64,000 nucleotides of DNA from assembly GCA_016712985.1 (NCBI GenBank), contig JADJQA010000006.1, positions 123,244 to 187,243 of the forward strand. The letters are read 5' to 3'. Positions 25,559 to 34,417 of the stretch are shown here, piece by piece (within the stretch, counting starts at the first letter, position 1; every line of letters begins with the position of its first letter). The position numbers and the translations under genes are program-made. Source of the DNA: Sulfuritalea sp. (GTDB lineage Bacteria > Pseudomonadota > Gammaproteobacteria > Burkholderiales > Rhodocyclaceae). The notes under the pieces are model-generated. The model searched no databases and was not told the DNA's origin. It worked only from the letters and a program-made list of their open reading frames with translations.

Positions 25559-25599
25559 ATTATGTAGGCCAAGCGCTCTGTCATGGCTCGAGCTTGCCG

Positions 25600-26070
25600 A
25601 GGTCTGGGCACAAAGGCGGCGCTGGCGCCCGGGCGTGGCCACCCGCCGCTCAACCGGCACGGCGACGTCACCGGGTGATTCACCGCTGGGCGGTTTCATC
25701 ACGCTGATCGGAGGCATGCACCGACAAATGGACTTCGGGTTGCTCGCCATCGGTTGCGCCACAGCTTTCACGCCTGAGCGAAACCATGTCTGGTGGTACG
25801 CCTTCCGCAGCAGCCTCGGCGCCCGCTGACCCAGGCACCGCCTGGGGGCGGATACGGATAACTTCGGTCGCAGTGGTGGCGCCACACTCCATCAATGCCG
25901 CTGCCGCCAGCCAGGAGTCTGGCGGCACCACCGTCCGCTCACGCTGCATTGGAGCCAATCAGGCGAGAAAATAGTGTGCCGCCGATCCAATGGCCGCTTC
26001 CGAGAAAACACGGCAAACAAACCTGAAAATTGGAGGAGCGACCCGACTGGTGGCTCCTGGCCGGATGCCG
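25600..26070. other. Debris region without a recognisable gene
   Basis: Both strands were read; translations give no family-like stretch longer than a few residues. It separates the palindrome from the Fic fragment and is best regarded as decayed accessory DNA. Confidence 0.4.
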
Positions 26071-26196
26071 TCAGCCTGGCGGGGTGTTGATGGTCGGGTC
26101 TTCCCAGGTCCAGACTTGATTGACCATAACCGGCGCAAAGCTGCGGTACTCGTATTGCTTCTTCCAGACTCCCGCCTTGAACTGCGCCAGTTTCAT
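26071..26196 (-). pseudogene. Fic-family protein N-terminal fragment
   Basis: MKLAQFKAGVWKKQYEYRSFAPVMVNQVWTWEDPTINT matches the Fic_N start (FKxGxYxxQYxYKSFxPxxINxxWxWEDPxIN) and ends after 41 residues with a stop. The helix after this motif and the whole Fic core HPFxxGNGR are absent. It is a decayed AMP-transferase/toxin gene. Confidence 0.65.
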
Positions 26197-26209
26197 GGTC
26201 GTCGCCTCA

Positions 26210-26382
26210 TAGGTAATGCCGCATGACCGCCTGCTTGCGGGCTGGTGCGGCAGCGATGATGGCTTCGGCTTGGCGATGCTGTGTTCGAGCAAGGCGGCGC
26301 CGATCGTCTTGCGCCAGACTGTTTTCGCTTTCTGAAAACCCGGCACGGCGAGCAGGTCGGTGAGGTTGTCGGGCGTGATCAT
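26210..26382 (-). pseudogene. Possible restriction-modification methyltransferase remnant
   Basis: Starts MITPDNLTDLLAVPGFQKAKTVWRKTIGA, which resembles the first residues of type IIG/IIL or type I DNA methyltransferases (MITxxNLxxLLxxLGF). Another frame ends with EAIIAAAPARKQAVMRHYL just before the Fic fragment, like a helical C-terminus. If both belong to one gene, more than 90 percent of the middle is deleted. The family call is weak. Confidence 0.3.
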
Positions 26383-26471
26383 CGGCGAATGTTAAGCCAG
26401 CTTGGCCAGATGACTGCGTCAATGCAAAAGTCGGCGCCGGCGACACGGCGGCCGGGCACCGCTGAACAGTA

Positions 26472-28737
26472 CTACGTCGACGCGGCCTGCAATTCCAGGT
26501 TGATGTAGCGCAGGCGGGTCGCCATTTCAGCGCTCAGATTGAAGAGGACGGTTGCGGCGATGTTCGGATGCTTGCGCCGCATTTCGTCGAAATGCGTTCG
26601 CGTCAGCTTGAGCACCACGCTGTCCTCGTCGGCCGTCAGGTCGGCCGAGCGCGGCAGGCCGTCGAGCAGGCCCATCTCGCCGAAGACGACACCGGGGGCC
26701 AGCGAGGCCACACGTTTGCGCTGGGGTTCGCCGCGCAGGTAAAACGCTGACGCTGCCCGAAATCACCACGTAGAGCCCGTCGGCCATGTCGCCGGTGGAA
26801 AAGATCGGCGCACCGCGCTGGATGTGCAGCTCGACCAGGGCGCTCTCCAATATCTGCAGGTCATTGCGGTCGAGGCCGCGGCCGAGCTGGGTTTCGCGTA
26901 CCGAAAGCAGGCGGTCGCGGGGTTCGGGCAGGTCGAACCTGGCCAGCAGGTCTTCCTCCGCCCATTCCATGGCATCGTCCGCGGTATCGAACCAGAAGCG
27001 CCGTTCCGGCAGCCCGGCGCCGCCCAGCAAGGCCAGCATGCGGGCACGGGCGCCGTCCGGATTGATCGAGGCAAACAGCAGTTGGCAACGCTTGGCCGAC
27101 CCTTCGCGGGCCGCCTGTTGCAGGATGCGCGCGCCCGTGGCATCGATATCGGTGATCCGGCGGAAATCCAGGATCAGATATTCGGCCTTTGCCGCAAGCC
27201 GCTCGATCTCGCGCGAAAGCTTGTCGGCCGTGCCGAAGAACAGGGGCCCGTCCAGTTCCAGCAGGACGATGCGCCAGCCCTCGCGCTCCAGTTCGCGCAT
27301 GCGCGAGATGCTGCGCTGGCGCAGCGAATGATAGTGATTGCCGTGCAGCTCGCGCCGGATCACGCTGCCGCTGTTGCGCCGGACGAAGAGCAGCATCGCG
27401 CCGATCACGCCGACGGCGACGGCGACGATCAGGTTGGCCACCACGGCGGTAACGACCACGCTCAGCATCACCAGGTAGTTGCCGAGCAGGGTGCGCTGCT
27501 GGTTCGGCGTCAGGCCGTGGCCCTGCAGCAGTTGCCGCGGCAGGCGGCGGCTCCATTCGTCCACCATGGTCCACGACACCGCGACCAGAAGGCCGCCCAT
27601 CACCGACAGCGGCAGGTAGGCGATCATCTCGACCGCGGACAACACGCCCGCCGCAATCAGGGCATAGACCAGTGCCGACCAGCGCGTCCGCGCACCGGCA
27701 TGGACATTGCTGGAACAGCGCGCGAGGCGGGCGAGGCTGATCGTTCCGCCGGCGCAGGCACTGAGGACATTGGCCAGCCCCTGGAACAACAGTTCCCGTT
27801 TCGCGTTGTGGCGTTCATGCAGCATGCCGTCCACCACCGATGCCGTCAGCAGGGATTCCACCGTGACCAGCAAGGCCAGGCCGGCGGCCGCGGGGATCAG
27901 CGACGGGATCATCGCCCGCAACTGCGGATCGCCGAAGATGGTCTGGAAGCCGCGCAGCACGTCGAGGTCCGGCCAGCGTGTGGCTACCTCGGCGAGCGTG
28001 GCGCCCGCCCGTTCCGGGCCGGCCACGGCGGCAATTAGGTAATGCAGCAGCAGGCCGCTTGCCAGTGCCACCGTCAGCGGTGGCACTTTTGAGGCGAAGC
28101 GCGGCGCCGACAGTGCAATCGCGAGGGTGGCAAAACTGATGGCCACGGCGCCGGGCTGGACCGCTCCCAACTGGCCGGCAAGGCCAGCCCATGAGGAAGC
28201 GATCGGAAGGCCCAGAAAGGGGCGCACGGCAGTGAGCAGGAGCAGCAGCGCCGCGCCATTGATGAAGCCGGCGAGCACCGGGTAAGGCATGTACTTGAAC
28301 AGGCGCCCGACGTTAGCCAGGCTCATCAGCACCTGGATTGCGCCGGCCAAGGCCAGCGTAAGCATCGTAAAGGCGAGTATCAGCGGGATGTCCGGCGCGC
28401 CATCCAGGCGCAGCCGGGTCGCCAGGTAGGCGACCAGGGCGGCTATCGCCAGCGCCGGGGTCGCCCCCGTGCCGCCCAGCAAACCCGGTCGCGCGGTGCC
28501 GATAGCGCCGACCAGGTTGCTGATCAGCGCACAATAGATCGCCGCCAGCACGCCGACCGCCATGAACTCATGGCCCAGGGGCGCGACGGCAATGATGCCG
28601 TAGCTGGCCTCCATCGGAATGGCGACCAGGGCGGCGGTCAGCGGGCCAAGAAAGTCACCTGGGAATACAGGGCGGGCGAATTTCAGGGGTGCATCCTTGT
28701 TTGCGGCTGTTTGATTCAGTACGGAGGATGCTGGCAT
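26472..28737 (-). CDS. SulP anion transporter with STAS and cyclic-nucleotide-binding domains (one frameshift)
   Basis: About 755 residues after repair of a T4 run near 26741. The SulP core has some ten to twelve hydrophobic helices (PVFPGDFLGPLTAALVAIPMEASYGIIAVAPLG at the start). A cytoplasmic STAS domain follows (IVLLELDGPLFFGTADKLSREIERLAAKAEYLILDFRRITDIDATGARIL). At the C-terminus is a cNMP-binding domain (IFSTGDMADGLYVVISGSVSV, and in the second frame PGVVFGEMGLLDGLPRSADLTADEDSVVLKLTRTHFDEM). Likely sulfate or bicarbonate transport gated by a nucleotide or other ligand. Removing one T joins GSVSV to YLRGEPQRKRVASLAPG. Confidence 0.85.
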
Positions 28738-29091
28738 GGCCCGATATCGGCTGGAGTCGCAATCCTTGGATCATAAACAAGAATTCCCGGAAAAGCGCGG
28801 GTAATCAGCCCAAGCGGCAAGGCAATCGCATGAATGCGAAGGATAGGAAATCCAATGGGCTTATCTTGGCTCACCCAACCCTGGCGTGCTCGGTACGGCG
28901 CAATTTCAGGGCCTTGTTGGAGTCAAGTTTCCAGCCCTGGAATTCAAATAGCCGAACGCTTGTCGCGGTGCGCTGGCCACGCTCGGCTTGGTGGGTAGTC
29001 GCGTTGAAGGCATTCGATGGATTCGTCCCCGTATCAAGTTCGGGGCAGGCATTTCCGGCGAAAGACCGTCACCGCGGAGCCCGATCGGGGG
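28738..29091. other. Intergenic region, no gene seen
   Basis: Lies upstream of the SulP gene start and downstream of nnrS. A short plus-strand frame is open here, but it has no ribosome-binding site, family resemblance or coding-like composition. Near the nnrS side the family A repeat begins. Confidence 0.5.
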
Positions 29092-29140
29092 CCGGAATCC
29101 AGCGGTGTGCCACTGGATTCCGGGTCAGGCCCGGAATGAC
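29092..29140. repeat. Dispersed palindromic repeat, family A copy 2
   Basis: CCGGAATCCAGCGGTGTG followed by CCACTGGATTCCGGG and GGCCCGGAATGACG, the same half-sites as at 2507 and 30397 in a rearranged order. It sits 48 bases after the nnrS stop and may act as its terminator-like hairpin. Confidence 0.7.
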
Positions 29141-29188
29141 GCAGCAAGTGGACCGCTTCGACCGCGCTCGTTTCACCTTGACTGATTG

Positions 29189-30351
29189 CTAGTGTTCCTT
29201 GCCATCCACCCGTGCTTGCGCCAGAAAGGGAATCAGGCGCCAGGCGAGGATCGCAAAGCCGGAAAACCAGCCGCCCGCCGCCAGCAGGATCCATAGCGCG
29301 TAGGCGGCGGGATGAAGCTGCGGCGCAATCACGCGCAGCACGAAGGCGGCGATCATGGTCCACAGCACCAGTTTGTCGATGGGATCGAACACGACTTTTC
29401 TGCCCGTGTGCCCCTTGGCGATCCGGACCAGCATCGCCGGAATGATCAGGCCCATCGCGCCCATCGTGAAGATGTGCACCGAGAATGAGCCGACCCAGGC
29501 GGGTTGCGCGACCTGGCCGAGGAACTCGACCAGCAGTTGCAGCACGATGGCGCCGTAGCCCAGATACATGATGCCCAGGTCGAGCCGCCGCAGCGCCAGT
29601 TGCGGTTTCCAGAAGCACAGTCTGCCGGCCAGCAACAGCGCCAGCAGCAGCGACATCCAGCCCGCCAGCCAGGGCGGCATCAGGCCTGCGCCGACCAGCA
29701 ACAGTCCGAGCAGTTTGATGGCCTTGTCCAGCGTGGTGTTGCGCAGGATGCTCACCTGGAAAATGTTCTTCATGAACTGGGTCAGGGTGCGTTCCAGCAT
29801 GACCAGGAAGGCCATGCGGAACAGGCCGGTGGCCATGGCTATGCCGATCTGGAAGTGCTCCGCGCTCAGCATCAACTGCTTGGCGAGCAGAAAGGTCGGG
29901 AGGATCAGCAGGAAAAAATAATTGTCGCGATAGCTGTCCCTGTTGCGGTAGCGCACCAGTGTCCAGGCGAGCATCGCGACGATCGAAGCCAGGAACAGCG
30001 TGTTGGAAAACTCGAACAGCAAGCCGGGCCAAAGTCCGCCAAACCACATGCCGAGACGTTCGAACAGCCAGGCCGCCACGAGGAATATCAGCGCTGCGCC
30101 GTGATAGCCGCGAACCACGACCCAGTTCTTCGTCGCGGTCAGCAGGAAGCCGCCGAGCACGGCCCAGCCGAAACCGAAGAACATCTCGTGGGCATGCCAC
30201 TGGACCGCCGCGACGGGTAATGCGGGAGCAGGCAGGAGACCGAGGAAAATCAGCACCCAGAGCAGCGGCAGGCTAAGCCCCGACAGGCAGGCCAGGGTGA
30301 AGAAGGGCCGAAGCCGACCAGCCAGAAGGACCGTGCCGCGAGTTGCATCAT
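29189..30351 (-). CDS. nnrS: NnrS family heme/copper membrane protein (one frameshift near the start)
   Basis: About 387 residues when one base is restored near 30309. The frame from the paired ATG codons at 30346-30351 gives MMQLAARSFWLVGF and, one frame over, RPFFTLACLSGLSLPLLWVLIFLG, the conserved FRPFF N-terminus of NnrS. About twelve membrane helices follow, with WHAHEMFFGFGWAVLGGFLLTA, RNRDSYRDNYFF and VHIFTMGAMGLIIPAML. NnrS proteins relieve nitrosative stress in nitrite- and NO-reducing bacteria. A family A repeat lies on each side. Confidence 0.87.
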
Positions 30352-30396
30352 GCCGGGTTCAGCGGTCGTGAATCAATTGACACCATCCACCCCATC

Positions 30397-30494
30397 CGTC
30401 ATTCCGGCGTAAGCCGGAATCCAGTGCGTAACGCTGATATACATAAAAACAATCGGATAGACGAACTGGACCCCGGCTTTCGCCGGGGTGATGA
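30397..30494. repeat. Dispersed palindromic repeat, family A copy 3
   Basis: GTCATTCCGGCGTAAGCCGGAATCCAG, an AT-rich spacer, then ACTGGACCCCGGCTTTCGCCGGGGTGATGA: two hairpins of the same family as the copies at 2507 and 29092. It overlaps the extended 3' end of trmB and lies upstream of nnrS. Confidence 0.75.
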
Positions 30495-31243
30495 GAGCGG
30501 AAATCGATCCGCGATGAATTTCTCACAAGCTCTCAGGGCCTTGCGCAGGAACAGGACATCCCATACCCGGTGACCCAGTTTCAAGCCGCGCGTCTCGAAC
30601 TTTGTTTGTGGTCGATACGGCGGCCGCGGAATGAAGTCTTGGCCATGTTCATCAGCAGCGCGTCGCCGGCAAGCGTCTCCAGGATTTGCAATGCATAGTC
30701 TTCCCAGTCGGTCGCGCAATGCAGGTAGCCCCTTGGCGTCAGCCGGGTTGCCAGCAGCTTGACGAATTCCGGCTGGATCAGGCGGCGCTTTTGCTGGCGC
30801 TTTTTCGGCCACGGATCGGGGAAGAAAACATGGATGCCGGAAAGCGATCCCGGCGCGATCATGTCGCGCACCACCTCGACGGCATCATGCTGGATCACGC
30901 GCAGGTTGGCGAGTTCGCGCGTGGCGATTTCCTTCAGCAGGCTGCCGACACCCGGCGTGTGTACTTCAATGCCGAGATAGTCGTTCTGGGGGTGTTCGGC
31001 GGCAATCGTCGCCGTGGTTTCGCCCATGCCGCAGCCGATTTCGAGGATCCGCGGTGCGCGGCGACCGAATACCGTTTCAAGATCAAGCAGCGCCGGCCGA
31101 TAGGCGATGCCCCAGCGTGGCATGCCGTCCTCGTGATGGCGCCGCTGGGCATCCGAGACGCGTCCCTGGCGCAGGACGAAGCTGCGGATGTGGCTGGCGC
31201 GACGCCCCGCCGCTGTCGCGTCCTCGTCGCCCGCTTCGCTCAT
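30399..31243 (-). CDS. trmB: tRNA (guanine-N7)-methyltransferase TrmB (one frameshift, repeat-encoded tail)
   Basis: Forms m7G46 in tRNA. Seen: IRSFVLRQGRVSDAQRR, ILEIGCGMGETTATIAAEHPQNDYLGIEVH (SAM motif I), IHVFFPDPWPKKRQQKRRLIQPEFVKLLATRL and CATDWEDYALQIL. The frame changes near 30638, and the second frame supplies DFIPRPPYRPQTKFETRGLKLGHRVWDVLFLRK, the correct end of the family. Instead of stopping there the restored frame runs through the repeat, adding about 45 residues (SSPRRKPGSSSSIR and onward) to a stop at 30399. The tail is probably tolerated, not functional. Confidence 0.88.
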
Positions 31244-31959
31244 TCGGCGGGCCCCTGGAGAATTGCTGGTGGTGCGCTCTGCATGGCCTCGCTCTGCATG
31301 GCCTCGCTTTGCGTGGCCTGGCTCTGCATGCCGTGGATTCCGCTTTGCGGGGTGGCAACTTCGTCTTGCGGGCCGTCAATTCTGCGTGCCGGACTGGCAA
31401 CGGCGGGCGCCTTGGCTGGATTGAGCTCCGGCGCGGCGCCTTCCGCCAGCAGCCTGTCGAGTTCGTAACGCGGCTGGGTGATCGCCTCGGGCAGGCTGGT
31501 GCAGGCGTCCTGCAAGCTGACCGTGCCCAGGGAAGGCTGGATGCTGTCCTTGAGGTTCAGCGCCCGCGCCAGATCCTGCCATTGGGCCTGCGCCGCGCGT
31601 GGGCCAAAGTAGTAAGCGGCGAGGTCGAGTGCCAGGATTTCGATGGTCTGTGCCTGCTTGACATGCCAAATGGTGTAGGCATCCTGTACCGGTGTGGAAT
31701 GCTCCGGCAGATCAAGGCAGGACGCCGCCAGCAACGACAAACCATGCGCCAGGCCGAACAGGCGCTGGCGAATCAGGATCTCCGGCTGCTCGAAGGCGTA
31801 GCCGAGGCGTTGGTGCATCGGTTTCAGGGTCGGCGCATCCGCGGTGGGCGGATCCGCGGTCGGAACTGCCGACGGAACGGCTGGCCGGGGCGTGTCTTCA
31901 GCATGCGCGGGACCCAGCAGCGCGGCAAGCAGCATGCCGCCGACAAGGAAGCGCCTCAC
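31240..31959 (-). CDS. Hypothetical exported protein between thiG and trmB
   Basis: 239 residues with a signal peptide (MRRFLVGGMLLAALLGPAHA) and a conserved-looking core (PMHQRLGYAFEQPEILIRQRLFGLAHGLSLLAASCLDLPEHSTPVQDAYTIWHVKQAQTI ... LALDLAAYYFGP). Its start overlaps the thiG stop and its stop overlaps the trmB start, both by ATGA. Function is unknown. The C-terminal quarter is low-complexity, with repeats QSEAMQSEAMQS caused by short tandem DNA repeats. Its persistent place in the thi-trmB string suggests a real gene. Confidence 0.75.
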   Translation of the reverse strand: MRRFLVGGMLLAALLGPAHAEDTPRPAVPSAVPTADPPTADAPTLKPMHQRLGYAFEQPEILIRQRLFGLAHGLSLLAASCLDLPEHSTPVQDAYTIWHVKQAQTIEILALDLAAYYFGPRAAQAQWQDLARALNLKDSIQPSLGTVSLQDACTSLPEAITQPRYELDRLLAEGAAPELNPAKAPAVASPARRIDGPQDEVATPQSGIHGMQSQATQSEAMQSEAMQSAPPAILQGPAE

Positions 31960-32753
31960 GTGGCGACTTGGCCGATCATTCCAGCGCCAGGCGAGCTCGG
32001 TGTCGCCGCGTAATGTTTCTTCGGCATGCGGCCGGCGCGATATGCTTCACGGCCCGCCTCGACCGCCTTTTTCATCGCGCCGGCCATCAACAGCGGATCC
32101 TGCGCACCGGCAATCGCGGTATTCATCAGCACGCCGTCACAGCCGAGTTCCATCGCAATCGCGGCATCCGAGGCCGTGCCGACCCCTGCGTCGACCAGCA
32201 CCGGAACCTTGGACTGTTCGATGATGAGTTTGAGGTTCCACGGATTCAGGATACCCATGCCGGAGCCGATCAGCGAGGCCAGCGGCATCACCGCGACACA
32301 GCCGATGTCTTCCAGCATGCGCGCCTGGATCGGATCGTCCGAGCAGTACACCATCACCTGAAAGCCGTCCTTGACCAGGGTCGCCGCGGCCTTCAGGGTT
32401 TCCGGCATGTTGGGGAACAAGGTGCGCGGATCGCCCAGTACTTCGAGCTTGGTCAGCGCATGGCCGTCGAGCAGTTCGCGTCCGAGGCGCAGCGTGCGCA
32501 CGGCTTCCTCGGCGGTATAGCAGCCGGCGGTGTTGGGCAGGATGGTGAATTGCGTGGGCGGCAGCACGTCGAGCAGCGAAGGCTGGCCGGGTTCCTGGCC
32601 GATATTGGTGCGGCGTATCGCGACCGTGATGATCTCCGCGCCCGAAGCCTCAATGGCTGCGCGCGTCTGGGCGAAATCACGGTATTTGCCGGTGCCGACC
32701 AGCAGGCGCGAGTGGTAGGTCCTGCCGGCAATGACGAGGGAATCCGAGTTCAT
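31956..32753 (-). CDS. thiG: Thiazole synthase ThiG
   Basis: 265 residues, builds the thiazole phosphate of thiamine from deoxyxylulose phosphate, dehydroglycine and ThiS thiocarboxylate. Marks: YHSRLLVGTGKYRDF, AEIITVAIRRTNIG, LPNTAGCYTAEEAVRTLRLGRE, LTKLEVLGDPRTLFPN, PVLVDAGVGTASDAAIAMELGCDGVLMNTAIAGAQDP. The Schiff-base lysine is in the TKLEV box. Located 24 bases after thiS in one unit. Confidence 0.96.
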   Translation of the reverse strand: MNSDSLVIAGRTYHSRLLVGTGKYRDFAQTRAAIEASGAEIITVAIRRTNIGQEPGQPSLLDVLPPTQFTILPNTAGCYTAEEAVRTLRLGRELLDGHALTKLEVLGDPRTLFPNMPETLKAAATLVKDGFQVMVYCSDDPIQARMLEDIGCVAVMPLASLIGSGMGILNPWNLKLIIEQSKVPVLVDAGVGTASDAAIAMELGCDGVLMNTAIAGAQDPLLMAGAMKKAVEAGREAYRAGRMPKKHYAATPSSPGAGMIGQVAT

Positions 32754-32777
32754 GGTGAGTGAATCCTGAAGGTGCGT

Positions 32778-32978
32778 TCAGCCGCCGCCGACGGCGACGA
32801 CAATTTCGATGCGGTCGCCCGCGGCGAGCAGGGTTTCGGCATGGCGGCTCCTGACCACGATCTCGCCGTTTCTTTCCACCGCGACACGCTTGCCGGCCAG
32901 GCCGCGCTGTTCCAGCAGGGCGGCCACGCTCAGGGGTGCAGGAAACTGTCGCGACTCGCCGTTGATGATGATGTCCAT
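32778..32978 (-). CDS. thiS: Sulfur carrier protein ThiS
   Basis: 66 residues, ubiquitin-like fold: MDIIINGESRQFPAPLSVAALLEQRGLAGKRVAVERNGEIVVRSRHAETLLAAGDRIEIVVAVGGG. The C-terminal Gly-Gly becomes the thiocarboxylate that donates sulfur to ThiG. First gene of the thiS-thiG-orf-trmB unit. No TPP riboswitch elements were found in the 120 bases upstream. Confidence 0.94.
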   Translation of the reverse strand: MDIIINGESRQFPAPLSVAALLEQRGLAGKRVAVERNGEIVVRSRHAETLLAAGDRIEIVVAVGGG

Positions 32979-33012
32979 TGCTTGACGTGAAATACAAAAA
33001 TAAGTGCGCCCG

Positions 33013-33062
33013 GTGATATTCGAGCGCAGCGAGCCAATCAGTAGCCTCCCCCGTGAGGGGGA
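33013..33062. repeat. Dispersed repeat, family B copy 1
   Basis: GGTGATATTCGAGCGCAGCG followed by AGCC, a variable stretch and AGCCTCCCCCGTGAGGGG. The same sequence with scattered differences occurs at 38884, so this is a dispersed short element upstream of thiS, not part of a gene. Confidence 0.65.
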
Positions 33063-33100
33063 GGACGGGAGGGGGTGGGTGTCATTGCAATTTGTTCATT

Positions 33101-33898
33101 TTACTTCAGCAGGCGGCGCCGGATCAGCGTCAGGGCAATCCAGAAGGCCGCGACCGCCACCGCAGCGAGGGCCGCGAGGTGACCCAGGATGCCTGAAGGG
33201 ACCTCGCCGAACAGCAGCGGCCGCACCAGCGCCACCGCATGCGTCAGCGGCAGCCAGGCAGCCACCGCCTGCACTAGCGGCGGCAACTGGTCGGCCGGGA
33301 AGAACACGCCGCACAGCAGCACCATCGGCGTGATGAACAAGGTGAAGTAGTACATGAAAAAGTCGTAGGAGGGCGCCAGCGCCGTGACGATCAGGCCGAG
33401 CGCGGCGAAGGCCAGTCCGGTCAGGAAGATTACCGGCAGCGACCACAGCGCGAGCGGCGAGGCGACAAAGCTCAGCGCGGCGATGACCACCAGGATCGCC
33501 GCGCCGGACAGCGTGGCCTTGGCCGCCGCCCAGAGCAGCTCGCCGGCCATCACGTCCTCCAGCGTCACCGGCGCGTTCATGATCGCCTCCCAGGTGCGCT
33601 GCACATGCATCCGCGAGAAGGCCGAATACAGCGCCTCGAACGACGCGGCGTTCATGGTCGAGGCGCAGACCGTGCCGCTGGCCAGAAAGGCGATGTAGGA
33701 CACCCCGTTGATCTGCGGCAGCAAGCCGCCGAGGCCGTAGCCGAGACCGAACAGGTAGATCATCGGGTCCGCGAGGTTGCCCAGCAGCGAAGGGATCGCC
33801 AACTTCTTCCAGACCAGGAAATTGCGCCGCCAGACGGCGAAGGCGCGGACCGAGAGTTGCGGCAGGGGGAGGGTTTGTGCGCTGGCGGCCCTGTTCAT
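33101..33898 (-). CDS. ABC-2 type transporter permease, NodJ-like
   Basis: 265 residues with six hydrophobic helices and the ABC-2 permease layout: FAVWRRNFLVWKKLAIPSLLGNLADPMIYLFGLGYGLG, then SFEALYSAFSRMHVQRTWEAIMNAPVTLEDVMAGELLWAA, and MYYFTLFITPMVLLCGVFFPADQLPP near the end. NodJ-type permeases export lipo-oligosaccharides or similar with a NodI ATPase. No ATPase gene is adjacent, so its partner is unknown. It overlaps the preceding gene by ATGA. Confidence 0.85.
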   Translation of the reverse strand: MNRAASAQTLPLPQLSVRAFAVWRRNFLVWKKLAIPSLLGNLADPMIYLFGLGYGLGGLLPQINGVSYIAFLASGTVCASTMNAASFEALYSAFSRMHVQRTWEAIMNAPVTLEDVMAGELLWAAAKATLSGAAILVVIAALSFVASPLALWSLPVIFLTGLAFAALGLIVTALAPSYDFFMYYFTLFITPMVLLCGVFFPADQLPPLVQAVAAWLPLTHAVALVRPLLFGEVPSGILGHLAALAAVAVAAFWIALTLIRRRLLK

Positions 33899-34359
33899 TT
33901 CTTGATTGATCCCCTGGCAATCTCGTAGCAGGCATCAATGTGCGAGTTGCCCAAGTACATCATCGCCGTCACGCTGAGCGCCACCGCGGCCGCCTGTCCG
34001 GCGAAGGGGATGTACTTGAGCACCTGTTTGGTGGCGAGGCGCACGCTGACCTTCTTCAGCGCCGCCACCGCGAGTTGCCGGGTGATGGCCCGCCCCGCCA
34101 GATCGCTGCCGACTTTCTTCAGCATCGCGTAGATCAGCACCTTGTGCCGGGGATCGAGTTCTTCGATCTGCTCGGGGGTCAGTCCGAACTTCTGGTTGAT
34201 TGCCGGAATCAATTGCAGCAGCAGGCCGACATCGCCGGCGATGTCCACACCCGGTATCGGAATCAGCGACATGCCGCCGGAGGTCGCGGCGCGCCGCCTG
34301 ACCATGGCCTTGCAGGAAGCGCGGATCTTCTCCAGTTCGGTCAGCGATTTTGGCAGCAT
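33895..34359 (-). CDS. DUF697-like small membrane-associated protein
   Basis: 154 residues. SGGMSLIPIPGVDIAGDVGLLLQLIPAINQKFGLTPEQIEEL and FAGQAAAVALSVTAMMYLGNSHIDACYEIARG are two short hydrophobic spans with the IPIPGVDI motif found in DUF697/YcjF-type and IRG-associated domains. No function can be given. The ATG at 34359 is favoured by AAGGAAC eight bases upstream, and translation is coupled to the ABC permease. Confidence 0.6.
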   Translation of the reverse strand: MLPKSLTELEKIRASCKAMVRRRAATSGGMSLIPIPGVDIAGDVGLLLQLIPAINQKFGLTPEQIEELDPRHKVLIYAMLKKVGSDLAGRAITRQLAVAALKKVSVRLATKQVLKYIPFAGQAAAVALSVTAMMYLGNSHIDACYEIARGSIKK

Positions 34360-34417
34360 CTGTGTTCCTTGCCCTGGTACGGGTAGCGGCCACCTCCGCA
34401 CCAACATCCGTCGTCGA

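Noticed and set aside
25484..26070. Insertion sequence suggested by the palindrome
   Set aside because: No transposase-like translation on either strand and no matching terminal repeats or target duplication could be found.
28689..29192. Plus-strand gene between SulP and nnrS
   Set aside because: No ribosome-binding site, no recognisable domain and it overlaps the SulP start region and a repeat.
32979..33100. TPP riboswitch before thiS
   Set aside because: The conserved CUGAGA and surrounding THI-box elements are not present; the space holds a dispersed repeat instead.
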